Source: an uncultured Clostridium sp.
GTDB taxonomy: Bacteria > Bacillota > Clostridia > Lachnospirales > Lachnospiraceae
Direction of reading: 5' to 3'
Assembly: GCA_945917985.1 (NCBI GenBank)
Contig: CAMEIH010000003.1
Location: 27,388 to 91,387, forward strand
Length of the DNA: 64,000 bases
Of this stretch, positions 54,504 through 63,951 are shown in pieces. How positions within the stretch are numbered: the stretch's first letter is position 1; each line of letters begins with the position of its first letter. The position numbers were made by a program, and so were the translations under genes. The notes beneath the pieces are model-generated. The model did not search any database and was not told the origin of the DNA. It saw only the letters and a list, made by a program, of their open reading frames with translations.

Positions 54504-55043
54504 ATGTTACAGTGTTTTTATCCGGACCGCTATATCCGGTCAGCCTATGAGATTGATTATGAAGCGTATTACCGTGCCGGTTACAGGGGAATCATTTTTG
54601 ATATTGACAATACCCTGGTAGAGCACGGAGCCCCTGCGGATGCGCGGAGCATCGCATTGATGGAACAACTGAAGCAGTTTGGTTTTAAAATCATGCTTCT
54701 TTCCAACAATAAGGAACCCCGTGTGAAGATGTTCAATGATGCGGTACAGGTTTCCTATATTTTTAAAGCGGGAAAGCCCGGAAGAAGAGGCTATGAGGAA
54801 GCAATGCGACAGATGGGCACCGACCAAAAGACCACACTTTTTGTGGGCGATCAGCTGTTTACCGATGTGTGGGGCGCAAGAAATGCAGGAATCTTTTCTA
54901 TATTGACCCAGCCCATTGACAAAAAAGAGGAGATACAGATCATTTTAAAGAGATATCTGGAAAAGCTTGTACTTTTCTTTTATAAAAGAAAATGTAAAAA
55001 AGAAGGAAAAATATTTTTGGAACAGAAGGAAATACAGGTATGA
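54504..55043 (+). CDS. YqeG-family HAD phosphatase
   Basis: 179 aa HAD subfamily IIIA hydrolase. Motif I IFDIDNTLVEHG, motif II LLSNNKEPR, and GKPGRRGYEEAM then FVGDQLFTDVWGARNAG. Physiological substrate unknown; related to phosphatidylglycerophosphate phosphatases. It overlaps aroE by 4 bp; the yqeG-aroE neighbourhood is known in Firmicutes. Confidence 0.9.
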   Translation: MLQCFYPDRYIRSAYEIDYEAYYRAGYRGIIFDIDNTLVEHGAPADARSIALMEQLKQFGFKIMLLSNNKEPRVKMFNDAVQVSYIFKAGKPGRRGYEEAMRQMGTDQKTTLFVGDQLFTDVWGARNAGIFSILTQPIDKKEEIQIILKRYLEKLVLFFYKRKCKKEGKIFLEQKEIQV

Positions 55044-55906
55044 AAATTGACGGACATACGAGACTTTGCGGTCTGATCGGAAACCCGGTGGAACATACTC
55101 TGTCACCGGTGATACATAACACCCTGGCACAGAAGCTCTCCCATAATCTTGTGTATGTGCCTTTTTTAGTGGAAAAAGAAAATCTGGGAGATGCGATAAA
55201 GGGTGCATACGGTCTTCATGTACTCGGCATGAATGTGACAGTTCCCTACAAGAGTGATGTGATTCCCTATCTTCAGGGGATGGATGAGCTGGCGGAAAAG
55301 ATAGGCGCTGTCAATACTCTGGTTTCTGTGAAGAACGGATATAAAGGGTATAACACGGATATTCTGGGACTGTACCGTGCCATGCAAAGTGAGGGAATCA
55401 GTCTTGCGGGAGAAAGTGTTGTGCTTCTGGGAGCCGGCGGAGCGGCAAGAGCGGCGGCTTTTCTCTGTGCCAGCAAAGAGGCAAAACAGATTTTTGTGCT
55501 GAACCGTTCCATAGACAGGGCAGAAGCGCTTGCGGATGAGGTGAACAAAGCATTTGGCAGAAAATGTGTCTGCCCCATGGCTATGGCTGACTATGAAAAG
55601 TTACCGGAAAAAAAGATGCTCGCCATTCAGGGAACCAGTGTGGGGCTTCACCCAAACGTAGATGATGTTGTGATTGAGGATAAGGAATTTTATAGAAGAA
55701 TCCATACCGGTTTTGATCTGATCTACAAGCCGGAGGAGACAAGATTTATGAAGCTTGTAAAGGAAGCCGGAGGACAGGCATACAACGGACTTAAGATGCT
55801 TCTCTATCAGGGAATCATTGCCTATGAGCTGTGGAATCAGGTGGAAGTGCCGGAGAAGACGGCAGAGGAAATCTATGAACTGCTCAGAGAAAGAGTAAAA
55901 GGATAA
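55040..55906 (+). CDS. aroE: Shikimate dehydrogenase
   Basis: 288 aa NADP-dependent enzyme of the shikimate pathway. Substrate-binding IGNPVEHTLSPVIHN, catalytic Lys in NVTVPYKSDV, and the nucleotide loop LLGAGGAARAAAF. First of three shikimate genes in order aroE-aroK-aroQ. Confidence 0.95.
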   Translation: MKIDGHTRLCGLIGNPVEHTLSPVIHNTLAQKLSHNLVYVPFLVEKENLGDAIKGAYGLHVLGMNVTVPYKSDVIPYLQGMDELAEKIGAVNTLVSVKNGYKGYNTDILGLYRAMQSEGISLAGESVVLLGAGGAARAAAFLCASKEAKQIFVLNRSIDRAEALADEVNKAFGRKCVCPMAMADYEKLPEKKMLAIQGTSVGLHPNVDDVVIEDKEFYRRIHTGFDLIYKPEETRFMKLVKEAGGQAYNGLKMLLYQGIIAYELWNQVEVPEKTAEEIYELLRERVKG

Positions 55907-55923
55907 CGGACAGAGGAAGAGGA

Positions 55924-56442
55924 ATGAAGGACAATGTTATTTTGACCGGTTTTATGGGATGCGGAAAGACCAGCGTGGGAATCAGGCTTTCCTATGCACT
56001 TAAGCGCACCATGATCGACACGGACAAATGGATTGAAAAGAAACAGCAAAGATCTGTCTCCGATATTTTTGCTGAGGATGGGGAAGAGGCTTTCAGACAG
56101 ATGGAGACATCATGCATCAGGGAATTGATTGAGACAGAGAATCACCGTATCATCTCAACAGGGGGCGGATTGCCTGTGAGAGAAGAAAATCATGCACTGC
56201 TCAAGGAACTTGGTCGTATTTACTATCTGAAAGTGACGCCTGAGGTGGTCTATGAAAGACTGAAAGGGGATACTACAAGACCTCTTTTGCAGGGGGAGGA
56301 TCCGCAGAAAAAGATAGAGAGCCTGATGGCGATGAGACAGCCTTCCTACGAGAAATGCGCTGACTATGTAATAGAGGTTTCGGGGAAAAAATTTGAAGAA
56401 ATTATAGAAGAAATCGTGAAAAAGGAGAACAGCCGGTTATGA
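55924..56442 (+). CDS. aroK: Shikimate kinase
   Basis: 172 aa P-loop kinase making shikimate 3-phosphate. Walker A GFMGCGKTSVG, DTDKWIE, the FRQMET motif (variant of FRxxE) and STGGGLPVR. Overlaps aroQ by 4 bp. Confidence 0.95.
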   Translation: MKDNVILTGFMGCGKTSVGIRLSYALKRTMIDTDKWIEKKQQRSVSDIFAEDGEEAFRQMETSCIRELIETENHRIISTGGGLPVREENHALLKELGRIYYLKVTPEVVYERLKGDTTRPLLQGEDPQKKIESLMAMRQPSYEKCADYVIEVSGKKFEEIIEEIVKKENSRL

Positions 56443-56894
56443 AAATACTGATCATCAACGGACCCAATCTGAATTTTCTGGGAATCCGCGAAAAAAATAT
56501 TTATGGAACGGAGAATTATGATTATCTCCTGAACATGATAGCAGAAAAAGGAAAAGAGACAGGTTGTACCATCGAGGTGTTTCAGAGTAACCATGAGGGA
56601 GCTATCATTGACAGAATCCAGGATGCCTACTTTGACGGAACGGAAGGAATCGTGATCAATCCGGGAGCTTACACCCATTACAGCTATGCCATCCATGACG
56701 CGCTTGCAAGTGTGACGATTCCCAAGGTGGAAATTCATATTTCCGACATTACCAAACGGGAGGAGTTCCGAAAGGTATCTGTGACTGCGCCTGCCTGCAA
56801 CAAACAGATATATGGGCATGGCTTAAACGGTTATCTGGAAGCGGTAGATTATCTGCTGGAAAATTTTTTGCATTTAGACGCAGAAAATAGTTGA
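56439..56894 (+). CDS. aroQ: Type II 3-dehydroquinate dehydratase
   Basis: 151 aa dodecameric dehydratase. NGPNLNFLGIREKNIYG with the active-site Tyr, FQSNHEGAIIDRI, NPGAYTHYSYAIHDAL, and HISDITKREEFRKVS. It acts one step before aroE. Confidence 0.96.
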   Translation: MKILIINGPNLNFLGIREKNIYGTENYDYLLNMIAEKGKETGCTIEVFQSNHEGAIIDRIQDAYFDGTEGIVINPGAYTHYSYAIHDALASVTIPKVEIHISDITKREEFRKVSVTAPACNKQIYGHGLNGYLEAVDYLLENFLHLDAENS

Positions 56895-56961
56895 AAATTA
56901 TCATTATTTATATTAAACTGATAAAGAATTATAACGTGAAAATTTTAGGAGGAATTTTTTT

Positions 56962-57519
56962 ATGATTTCTGCAGGTGATTTCAGAAATGGTATTACTATT
57001 GAATTAGATAATAACGTTTACCAGATTATTGAGTTCCAGCATGTAAAGCCCGGTAAAGGAGCAGCATTTGTCAGAACCAAGTTAAAGAATATCAAGAGCG
57101 GCGGCGTAGTGGAAAAAACTTTCAGACCTACTGAAAAGTGTCCACAGGCACGAATCGATAGAAAAGATATGCAGTATCTGTATTCAGACGGAGATCTGTA
57201 TAACTTTATGGATGTAGAAACATATGAACAGATTGCACTCGATTCCGAGACAGTAGGCGATGCATTGAAGTTCGTTAAAGAAAATGAGATGGTTAAGGTA
57301 TGTTCCCACAACGGAGGCGTATTCGCAATTGAACCTCCTCTGTTTGTAGAACTTGAGATCACAGAGACAGAACCCGGATTTAAGGGCGATACCGCAACAG
57401 GCGCTACAAAGCCTGCTACCGTTGAGACAGGTGCTACTGTAAACGTACCTTTATTCGTTGAATTGGGAGACAAGATCAAGATTGACACCAGAACAGGTGA
57501 ATACTTATCTCGTGTTTAA
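56962..57519 (+). CDS. efp: Translation elongation factor P
   Basis: 185 aa three-domain factor that relieves ribosome stalling at polyproline. N-terminal KOW-like domain with the loop [15 protein letters not shown], whose Lys is the usual modification position, and the C-terminal signature [15 protein letters not shown]. The modification pathway is not visible here. GGAGG ribosome site is strong. Confidence 0.96.
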   Translation: MISAGDFRNGITIELDNNVYQIIEFQHVKPGKGAAFVRTKLKNIKSGGVVEKTFRPTEKCPQARIDRKDMQYLYSDGDLYNFMDVETYEQIALDSETVGDALKFVKENEMVKVCSHNGGVFAIEPPLFVELEITETEPGFKGDTATGATKPATVETGATVNVPLFVELGDKIKIDTRTGEYLSRV

Positions 57520-57548
57520 TTCATAACTACATCCTGTTAATAAGCCTG

Positions 57549-57583
57549 AAAGACAATGAAATTTATTTCATTGTCTTTTTTTG
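57549..57583 (+). terminator. Terminator after efp
   Basis: AAAGACAATGAAAT pairs with ATTTCATTGTCTTT, followed by further T's. Confidence 0.9.
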
Positions 57584-57618
57584 TATCTAAATTCAAATCT
57601 GAAAGAGAGGTATTTCTA

Positions 57619-58623
57619 ATGAACACATCTATGAATTTTGCGCTGTTTGAGGCAGCTGTTGTAAAGGGCTTACAGGAAAAAATGGGAGAGGATTATCGCA
57701 TCCTTCCCAATCAGGTCAAAAAGAATAACGGCATTGTGCTTACCGGAATTATTGTGGAGGAAAAGAACAGTAATACTTCGCCGACAATTTATCTGAACGA
57801 TTTCTATGAAAATTATCAGAACGGAGTCAGTCTTGATCAAATTGTGGAGTCCCTGTACAGGATTTTTCATAAGACCAGAATCAGGGAATCCGTGGATTTG
57901 TCGAATTTCCTGGAATATGAAAAGGCGAAGAAACAGCTTGCCTTTAAAATTGTAAATTATGATAAGAACAGAGAACTGTTAAAAAAGATTCCTTATAAGA
58001 TGTTCTGCAATCTTGCAATCATATTTTATTATGTCGTTCAGGAGCCGCCATTTTACGGGAAAGCATCGATCCTGATCCACAATGAACATTTAGATCATTG
58101 GGGCATCGGCATGGAAGAACTGTATGCGCAGGCAAAAGAAAATACGCCCCGTCTGTTTCCTGCCCACATTGAAAATATTGAAGAACTTATCCTGGGAATG
58201 CTGAGAAGCAGCATGAAAGGAGAAAAAAGGAAACCGGAAGGAGAAAAGGAGATCAAACTGGAAATCACGGGAGATGAGTGGATCGATCATCTTTTGCTGA
58301 AGCTAAAGGCTGATATGGAAAATGATGAGGATAAAATTCCCATGTATGTACTCAGTAACAGACAGAAATTGCAGGGAGCGGCTTGCATGTTTTATCCTGA
58401 TATTTTAAAAAATTTTGCCGAGGAAAAGAACAGTGATCTCTATATTCTTCCCAGTTCCATTCATGAAGTGATCCTGCTTCCGGCTACAGAAGATATGGAA
58501 AAGGAAAATCTTTTGGAAATGGTAACCGAAATTAACAAAACCCAGGTGCAGGAGTGTGATGTACTTGCCGATTCTGTCTATTATTACGGCAGACAATCAC
58601 AGCAGCTTATGCGCATCTGCTAG
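57619..58623 (+). CDS. DUF5688-like protein
   Basis: 334 aa cytoplasmic protein resembling the DUF5688 group common in multiple copies in Lachnospiraceae (VKKNNGIVLTGIIVEEKN and PTIYLNDFYENYQNG, then YYVVQEPPFYGKASILI and the late GAACMFYPDILKNFAEE). Function unknown. ATG 57619 follows AGAGG; the longer frame upstream lies in the terminator. Confidence 0.8.
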   Translation: MNTSMNFALFEAAVVKGLQEKMGEDYRILPNQVKKNNGIVLTGIIVEEKNSNTSPTIYLNDFYENYQNGVSLDQIVESLYRIFHKTRIRESVDLSNFLEYEKAKKQLAFKIVNYDKNRELLKKIPYKMFCNLAIIFYYVVQEPPFYGKASILIHNEHLDHWGIGMEELYAQAKENTPRLFPAHIENIEELILGMLRSSMKGEKRKPEGEKEIKLEITGDEWIDHLLLKLKADMENDEDKIPMYVLSNRQKLQGAACMFYPDILKNFAEEKNSDLYILPSSIHEVILLPATEDMEKENLLEMVTEINKTQVQECDVLADSVYYYGRQSQQLMRIC

Positions 58624-58664
58624 TTATTGGCAGAGGATTCACAATTTTTTCATAAATGGCAGAC

Positions 58665-58693
58665 TAGACATTCTTGCCTTCATATGATATGAT
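58665..58693 (+). promoter_or_regulatory. tRNA-Arg promoter
   Basis: TAGACA (58665-58670) and TATGAT (58688-58693), 17 bp apart, placing the transcript start near 58700 within the left arm of the flanking inverted repeat. Confidence 0.65.
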
Positions 58694-58815
58694 ATTCAAG
58701 GTGATGTAACAAATTTGTAATAATTGCACCCGTAGTCTAATGGATAGAACGAAGGCCTCCGACGCCTTTAATGCAGGTTCGATTCCTGTCGGGTGCATTT
58801 ACATCACCTTGAATA
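58693..58815 (+). repeat. 17-bp perfect inverted repeat bracketing tRNA-Arg
   Basis: TATTCAAGGTGATGTAA (58693-58709) and its exact complement TTACATCACCTTGAATA (58799-58815) flank the tRNA. Confidence 0.9.
58726..58797 (+). tRNA. tRNA-Arg (anticodon CCG)
   Basis: Acceptor GCACCCG pairs with CGGGTGC. The anticodon stem AAGGC/GCCTT encloses the loop CTCCGAC, giving anticodon CCG (codon CGG). The T arm reads GCAGG-TTCGATT-CCTGT. The discriminator is A; CCA is not encoded. Confidence 0.95.
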
Positions 58816-58854
58816 ACCAAACGATGGCACGCTCTGCGAGTCGTCTTATTGGAC

Positions 58855-58891
58855 AAAAAGCAGCCGTTTCCTGCAAAGCTGCTTTTTTTAA
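58855..58891 (+). terminator. Terminator of the tRNA transcript
   Basis: AAAAAGCAGC pairs with GCTGCTTTTT, ending in T's just before the ribosome site of the next gene. Confidence 0.7.
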
Positions 58892-58907
58892 AAAAGAAAG
58901 GAAAATT

Positions 58908-60188
58908 ATGAAACAAACCAATCAGAACAAATTTCATATGGTGAAAGAAAAGCTCATAATGATCAGAGATTTTATTATGGATCATACAAAAATTGTGATG
59001 CCTCTTGTTCTTATTGCTTGTGTGCTCATTACCATATTGATTGCTGTAAATGCAAATCAGAAAGAAAAGCTTGAAAAGGAAGCAGAGCTTGCTGCGGCAA
59101 ACGTTGCACAGCAGGAGAGTGGAGCAATGGTTGAGGGCCTGAGTACTCCGGTGTATGAACTGGAAGAAAATGCTTATCCCGATATAAACAATATCGTCAA
59201 AACTTATTACGATGCACAGGCGTCCGGAGACATTGAAACGATTTCTTCACTGAACACTTATTTAAATGACATTGAGAAGATACGAGTACAGGAATTAAGC
59301 AAGTATATTGAAAATTATCCGGTATTAAATGTTTATACCAAGCCGGGACTTGCAGAGAACACTTATGTTGCTTATGTCTATTCTGAAGTGAAGTTTACCG
59401 ATGTGGATCAGGAACTTCCCGGTATGCAGACCTATTATATCGGACAGAATGAAGATGGAACCATCTTTATCAATGACGGTACCTATGATGACTCTGTCTG
59501 GAATTATATCAAGGAAGTCACTCTTCAGGATGATGTAGTAGACTTAAACAATAAAGTGGCAGTTGAGTACAATGAACTTCTGGCAAGTGATGAGGAACTG
59601 AATGAGTTTATTGCCTATCTGAAAGAGAAGATCAATGAAGAAGTTGGAGAAATTCTGGCAGAAGCTGAGACCCCTGTTGAAAGTGAGGAAGAGGTCGAGG
59701 TTGCATCTGCAGAGAGTGCGGATGCAGCAGAAACTCCAAATGTGATCAAGACGGTAAAGGCAACAGATGTTGTAAATATCAGAAAGTCAGACAGTGAAAC
59801 GGCAGATAAGATAGATAAGGCTCAGATCGGTCAGGAGTTTACACTTCTGGAACAGAGAGGAAACGGCTGGAGCAAGGTGGAGTACAACGGCACAGAAGCT
59901 TATATCAAGAGCGATTATCTTGAAGTTGTTTCCGAGGAGACTGTAGCGGCAGATACAGATACGGAAAGTACGGATACGCAGACAGCTTCTTCTGATGATA
60001 CGGTAAGCGGAATGGTAACCGTCAAGGAAAACGTAAAGGTACGTAAGAGTGCAAGTACGGATTCAGAATCCCTTGGTACCGTGTATGTGGGTGAGAAGCT
60101 TGATCTTATCATGAAACAGGCTGACGGTTGGACCAAAGTAAAATACAAAGGGCAGACGGCTTTTGTAAAATCTGATTATGTAGAATAA
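58908..60188 (+). CDS. Membrane-anchored protein with two bacterial SH3 domains
   Basis: 426 aa. Short cytoplasmic N-terminus, one membrane segment (about 24-45, VMPLVLIACVLITILIAV), then an extracytoplasmic domain (about 80-225) with DINNIVKTYYDAQASGDIET, reminiscent of NTF2-like folds. Two SH3b domains follow near 285-345 and 368-426 (each with VNIRKS or VKVRKS, and TAFVKSDYVE-type ends), joined by a Ser/Thr/Asp-rich linker. SH3b domains usually bind cell-wall peptides. ATG 58908 follows AAAGGA; the frame upstream runs through the tRNA and is not coding. Confidence 0.85.
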   Translation: MKQTNQNKFHMVKEKLIMIRDFIMDHTKIVMPLVLIACVLITILIAVNANQKEKLEKEAELAAANVAQQESGAMVEGLSTPVYELEENAYPDINNIVKTYYDAQASGDIETISSLNTYLNDIEKIRVQELSKYIENYPVLNVYTKPGLAENTYVAYVYSEVKFTDVDQELPGMQTYYIGQNEDGTIFINDGTYDDSVWNYIKEVTLQDDVVDLNNKVAVEYNELLASDEELNEFIAYLKEKINEEVGEILAEAETPVESEEEVEVASAESADAAETPNVIKTVKATDVVNIRKSDSETADKIDKAQIGQEFTLLEQRGNGWSKVEYNGTEAYIKSDYLEVVSEETVAADTDTESTDTQTASSDDTVSGMVTVKENVKVRKSASTDSESLGTVYVGEKLDLIMKQADGWTKVKYKGQTAFVKSDYVE

Positions 60189-60254
60189 GGCAACAGCTCA
60201 GCCACGAAATGCAGGGAACAAAGCTGAATTTTTACAAATGAAGGTGGGGATGAA

Positions 60255-61451
60255 ATGTTCGAAAAATATCGTATCGGTATTATGGGATCGGGCAATATTG
60301 CAGGAATTATGGCTGAAACCATAAAGCGGATGAAAAATGTCAAACTGTATGCTGTCGCATCACGAACAAAGGTGAAAGCAGATGCCTTTGCCAATCAATA
60401 TGGATGTAAAAAGGCATACGGTTCCTATGAGGAACTTGTTGCGGACAAAAAAGTGGATTTGATCTATATAGCCACACCTCATTCTGAGCATTATGAGAAT
60501 GCCAGGCTTTGCATTTTAAATGGAAAGCCTGTTTTGTGTGAAAAGGCCTTTACGGCAAATGCAGCCCAGGCAGAAGAACTGATTGCACTGGCGAGAGAAA
60601 AGGAAGTACTGATCGCCGAAGCAATGTGGACACGCTATATGCCGATGCTGACCACCATACAGGAGGTGCTTGGCAGTGGCATTATCGGTGAACTTAAGAC
60701 ACTCACCGCAAATCTCGGATATGTGATCGATACAGTTCCACGTTTGCAAGAGCCTTCCCTGGCGGGTGGTGCACTTCTTGATGTGGGTGTATATACCATC
60801 AATTTTGCATCCATGATCTTCGGTAACAATATTGAAAGCATAGAATCTACCTGCACCTATACACAGTCGGGTGTGGATGAGCAAAACAGCATCACAATCA
60901 AATATGGGGACGGCAAGGTGGCTGTACTGAACAGCTCCATGGTTTCCTTAAGTGACAGACGAGGCGTCATCTATGGCACCAAGGGTTTTGCTGTGGTGGA
61001 TAATATTAATAATTTTGAAGCTATCACGGTATACGATACCAAATACAAGCAGATCGCTTCCTACAAACGTCCCAAGCAGATTACCGGATATGAATATGAG
61101 GTGGAAGCCTGCCTGAAGGCTCTGGATGCAAGGGAACTTGAATGTATACAGATGCCTCACAGCGAAACCATCCGGATGATGAAGATTATGGATTCCATCC
61201 GAGAACAGTGGGGAATTGTCTATCCCTTTGAGAAGGATGAGGTTCAGGCAGAAATTCCGGAGAAAAGCGAAGAAATCGTGACGGAGCAGTTGCCCGCAGA
61301 GAAAGAAGAAACTGTGGCAGAAACGGTGGAAGCAGATGAGAAGAATGCCGGGGAGACGGAACAGGCTGAGAGTACAGAAGTTTTGAAGGAATCTGTAGAA
61401 GCTGCATTATCAGAATCTGCAACAACAGAAGCTGCAGAAACCGAAAACTAG
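60255..61451 (+). CDS. Gfo/Idh/MocA-family oxidoreductase with acidic C-terminal tail
   Basis: 398 aa. NAD(P)-binding GIMGSGNIAGIMAE at the N-terminus, the catalytic-region CEKAFTANAAQAEEL (EK motif), and the dimer domain with SLAGGALLDVGVYTIN. Substrate, likely a sugar or polyol derivative, cannot be told. The last ~65 residues are Glu/Ala/Thr-rich low complexity (EKEETVAETVEADEK), which is not part of the family fold. Confidence 0.88.
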   Translation: MFEKYRIGIMGSGNIAGIMAETIKRMKNVKLYAVASRTKVKADAFANQYGCKKAYGSYEELVADKKVDLIYIATPHSEHYENARLCILNGKPVLCEKAFTANAAQAEELIALAREKEVLIAEAMWTRYMPMLTTIQEVLGSGIIGELKTLTANLGYVIDTVPRLQEPSLAGGALLDVGVYTINFASMIFGNNIESIESTCTYTQSGVDEQNSITIKYGDGKVAVLNSSMVSLSDRRGVIYGTKGFAVVDNINNFEAITVYDTKYKQIASYKRPKQITGYEYEVEACLKALDARELECIQMPHSETIRMMKIMDSIREQWGIVYPFEKDEVQAEIPEKSEEIVTEQLPAEKEETVAETVEADEKNAGETEQAESTEVLKESVEAALSESATTEAAETEN

Positions 61452-61478
61452 TATATTCTTATAAATAATGGAAAAGCT

Positions 61479-61512
61479 AAGACAGAGTGGAGAATTCTTC
61501 ACTCTGTCTTTT
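61479..61512 (+). terminator. Terminator
   Basis: AAGACAGAGTG / CACTCTGTCTT stem with palindromic loop region, then TTT. Confidence 0.85.
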
Positions 61513-61534
61513 AATATATGAAGAGGAGAAATTT

Positions 61535-61966
61535 ATGAAGAAGGATGATATCAAAGTGTTGCAGGAAGTCCAAAAAAATACGGATATGGCCATCAAGGCG
61601 ATTCATTCCATCAGCGGAAAGGTCGATGATGAAAAACTGTCAGCGGAAATCACAAGACAGGGAATGCGCTATGCCGAAATCTACAACAGGGCAACTGACA
61701 GACTGATGGAAGGAAAGGCCAAGAGCTATCAGAGCAGTGGTATTCAGGATATTATGTTGAAAAGTGCCATAGAGGGAAATATGCTGCTTAATAACAGCAC
61801 GGGACATATTGCGGAAATGATGATACAGGGGAGTAACAGAGGCCTTACCGATATGTGGAAAATTATCAACCACCATGAAAATACAGGTCACCAGTCCATG
61901 GAAATTGCGAAGGAACTGATGGATTTTGAAGAAAAAAACATTGAAATACTGAAAAAATATTTGTAA
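61535..61966 (+). CDS. Hypothetical all-helical protein
   Basis: 143 aa, soluble, predicted almost wholly helical (EVQKNTDMAIKAIHSISGKV to EEKNIEILKKYL), possibly a four-helix bundle. The order of His/Glu/Met residues (HIAEMMIQGSNRGL, HHENTGHQSMEIA) recalls ferritin-like or DUF2383-type bundles, but I cannot confirm. GAGGAG before ATG 61535 decides the start. Confidence 0.7.
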   Translation: MKKDDIKVLQEVQKNTDMAIKAIHSISGKVDDEKLSAEITRQGMRYAEIYNRATDRLMEGKAKSYQSSGIQDIMLKSAIEGNMLLNNSTGHIAEMMIQGSNRGLTDMWKIINHHENTGHQSMEIAKELMDFEEKNIEILKKYL

Positions 61967-62002
61967 ATCAAAAACTTTTTCGATTTAATTGCTTAAAGTG
62001 TA

Positions 62003-62031
62003 TTGTACTTTTTTTTGGTATGTTATATAAT
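62003..62031 (+). promoter_or_regulatory. gdhA promoter
   Basis: TTGTAC (62003-62008) and TATAAT (62026-62031) with 17-bp spacing. A leader of roughly 135 nt follows; it contains TTGTATACAA at 62120-62129, a palindrome shared with the peptide-transporter operator. Confidence 0.75.
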
Positions 62032-62174
62032 GCAAAAAGAGCAATTGAGTGACAAGGTTTTTGCTCAAATTGGTACTGTATGTTAATTTGTATGGGTCAT
62101 AGGATGATTACAAGCCGGATTGTATACAAGGATACAAACTTAAAGACACACTAACTTAAAGGAGGACACATTAG

Positions 62175-63521
<1,347 letters not shown>

Positions 63522-63528
63522 CGAGGAA

Positions 63529-63566
63529 CGAAAACAAGCGCGAATGAAGTGAGCATTTGTTTTCGC
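63529..63566 (+). terminator. Hairpin after gdhA
   Basis: CGAAAACAA and TTGTTTTCG arms flank a 19-20-nt loop; no T tract follows, so it may be a 3' stabilising hairpin rather than a full terminator. Confidence 0.5.
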
Positions 63567-63581
63567 CCGAGCGTACATGAA

Positions 63582-63632
63582 ATATACGCGTAAGCCTCGA
63601 AGAGGCGGCTCTGCGAAGCAGAGGGCGTATAT
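63582..63632 (+). ncRNA. Predicted three-way-junction RNA structure
   Basis: Outer stem ATATACGC (63582-63589) / GCGTATAT (63625-63632) encloses two perfect hairpins, each with a GAA loop: GCCTC/GAGGC (63594-63606) and CTCTGC/GCAGAG (63609-63623). Class not recognised. Confidence 0.5.
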
Positions 63633-63671
63633 GAATGAAAGAGCTGAATTCTAAAATAAAGATGATATGGA

Positions 63672-63731
63672 GAAGTCCTGTAAACAAATCAAATCTTCGA
63701 TTTGACTGGTGTTTATGGGACTTTTCTTTAT
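63672..63731 (+). terminator. Compound hairpin, probable terminator
   Basis: GAAGTCCTGTAAACA pairs imperfectly with TGTTTATGGGACTTTTC around an inner stem CAAATC-TTC-GATTTG. T-rich sequence follows. Confidence 0.55.
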
Positions 63732-63821
63732 GTATTGATAAAGACCAATTCATCATTTCATGATGAATGCGAATTGTCAGAATATTCATAAATAGAAGAT
63801 AATTTACGTTGTTTTGAGGTC

Positions 63822-63865
63822 GCTATATACACGTGGTACACAAGTGATATACAGGTGGGATACAT
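63822..63865 (+). repeat. Four imperfect 11-bp tandem units
   Basis: GCTATATACAC, GTGGTACACAA, GTGATATACAG, GTGGGATACAT follow one another with exact 11-bp period. They lie upstream of the consensus promoter at 63923 and may be protein-binding sites. No gene is seen in 63522-64000. Confidence 0.55.
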
Positions 63866-63922
63866 TCGTTTTTATTGATTTTGAATATTTTTTTGTTATT
63901 TGTTCTCAACTTAATATGTCTA

Positions 63923-63951
63923 TTGACAATAAAGGGAGATAAATCTATAAT
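63923..63951 (+). promoter_or_regulatory. Full-consensus promoter at right edge
   Basis: TTGACA (63923-63928), 17 bp, TATAAT (63946-63951). It reads rightward out of the window toward an unseen gene. Confidence 0.8.

Noticed and set aside
58740..58907. Upstream extension of the SH3b protein frame
   Set aside because: The extension passes through the tRNA, its inverted repeat and a terminator; ATG 58908 has a proper ribosome site.
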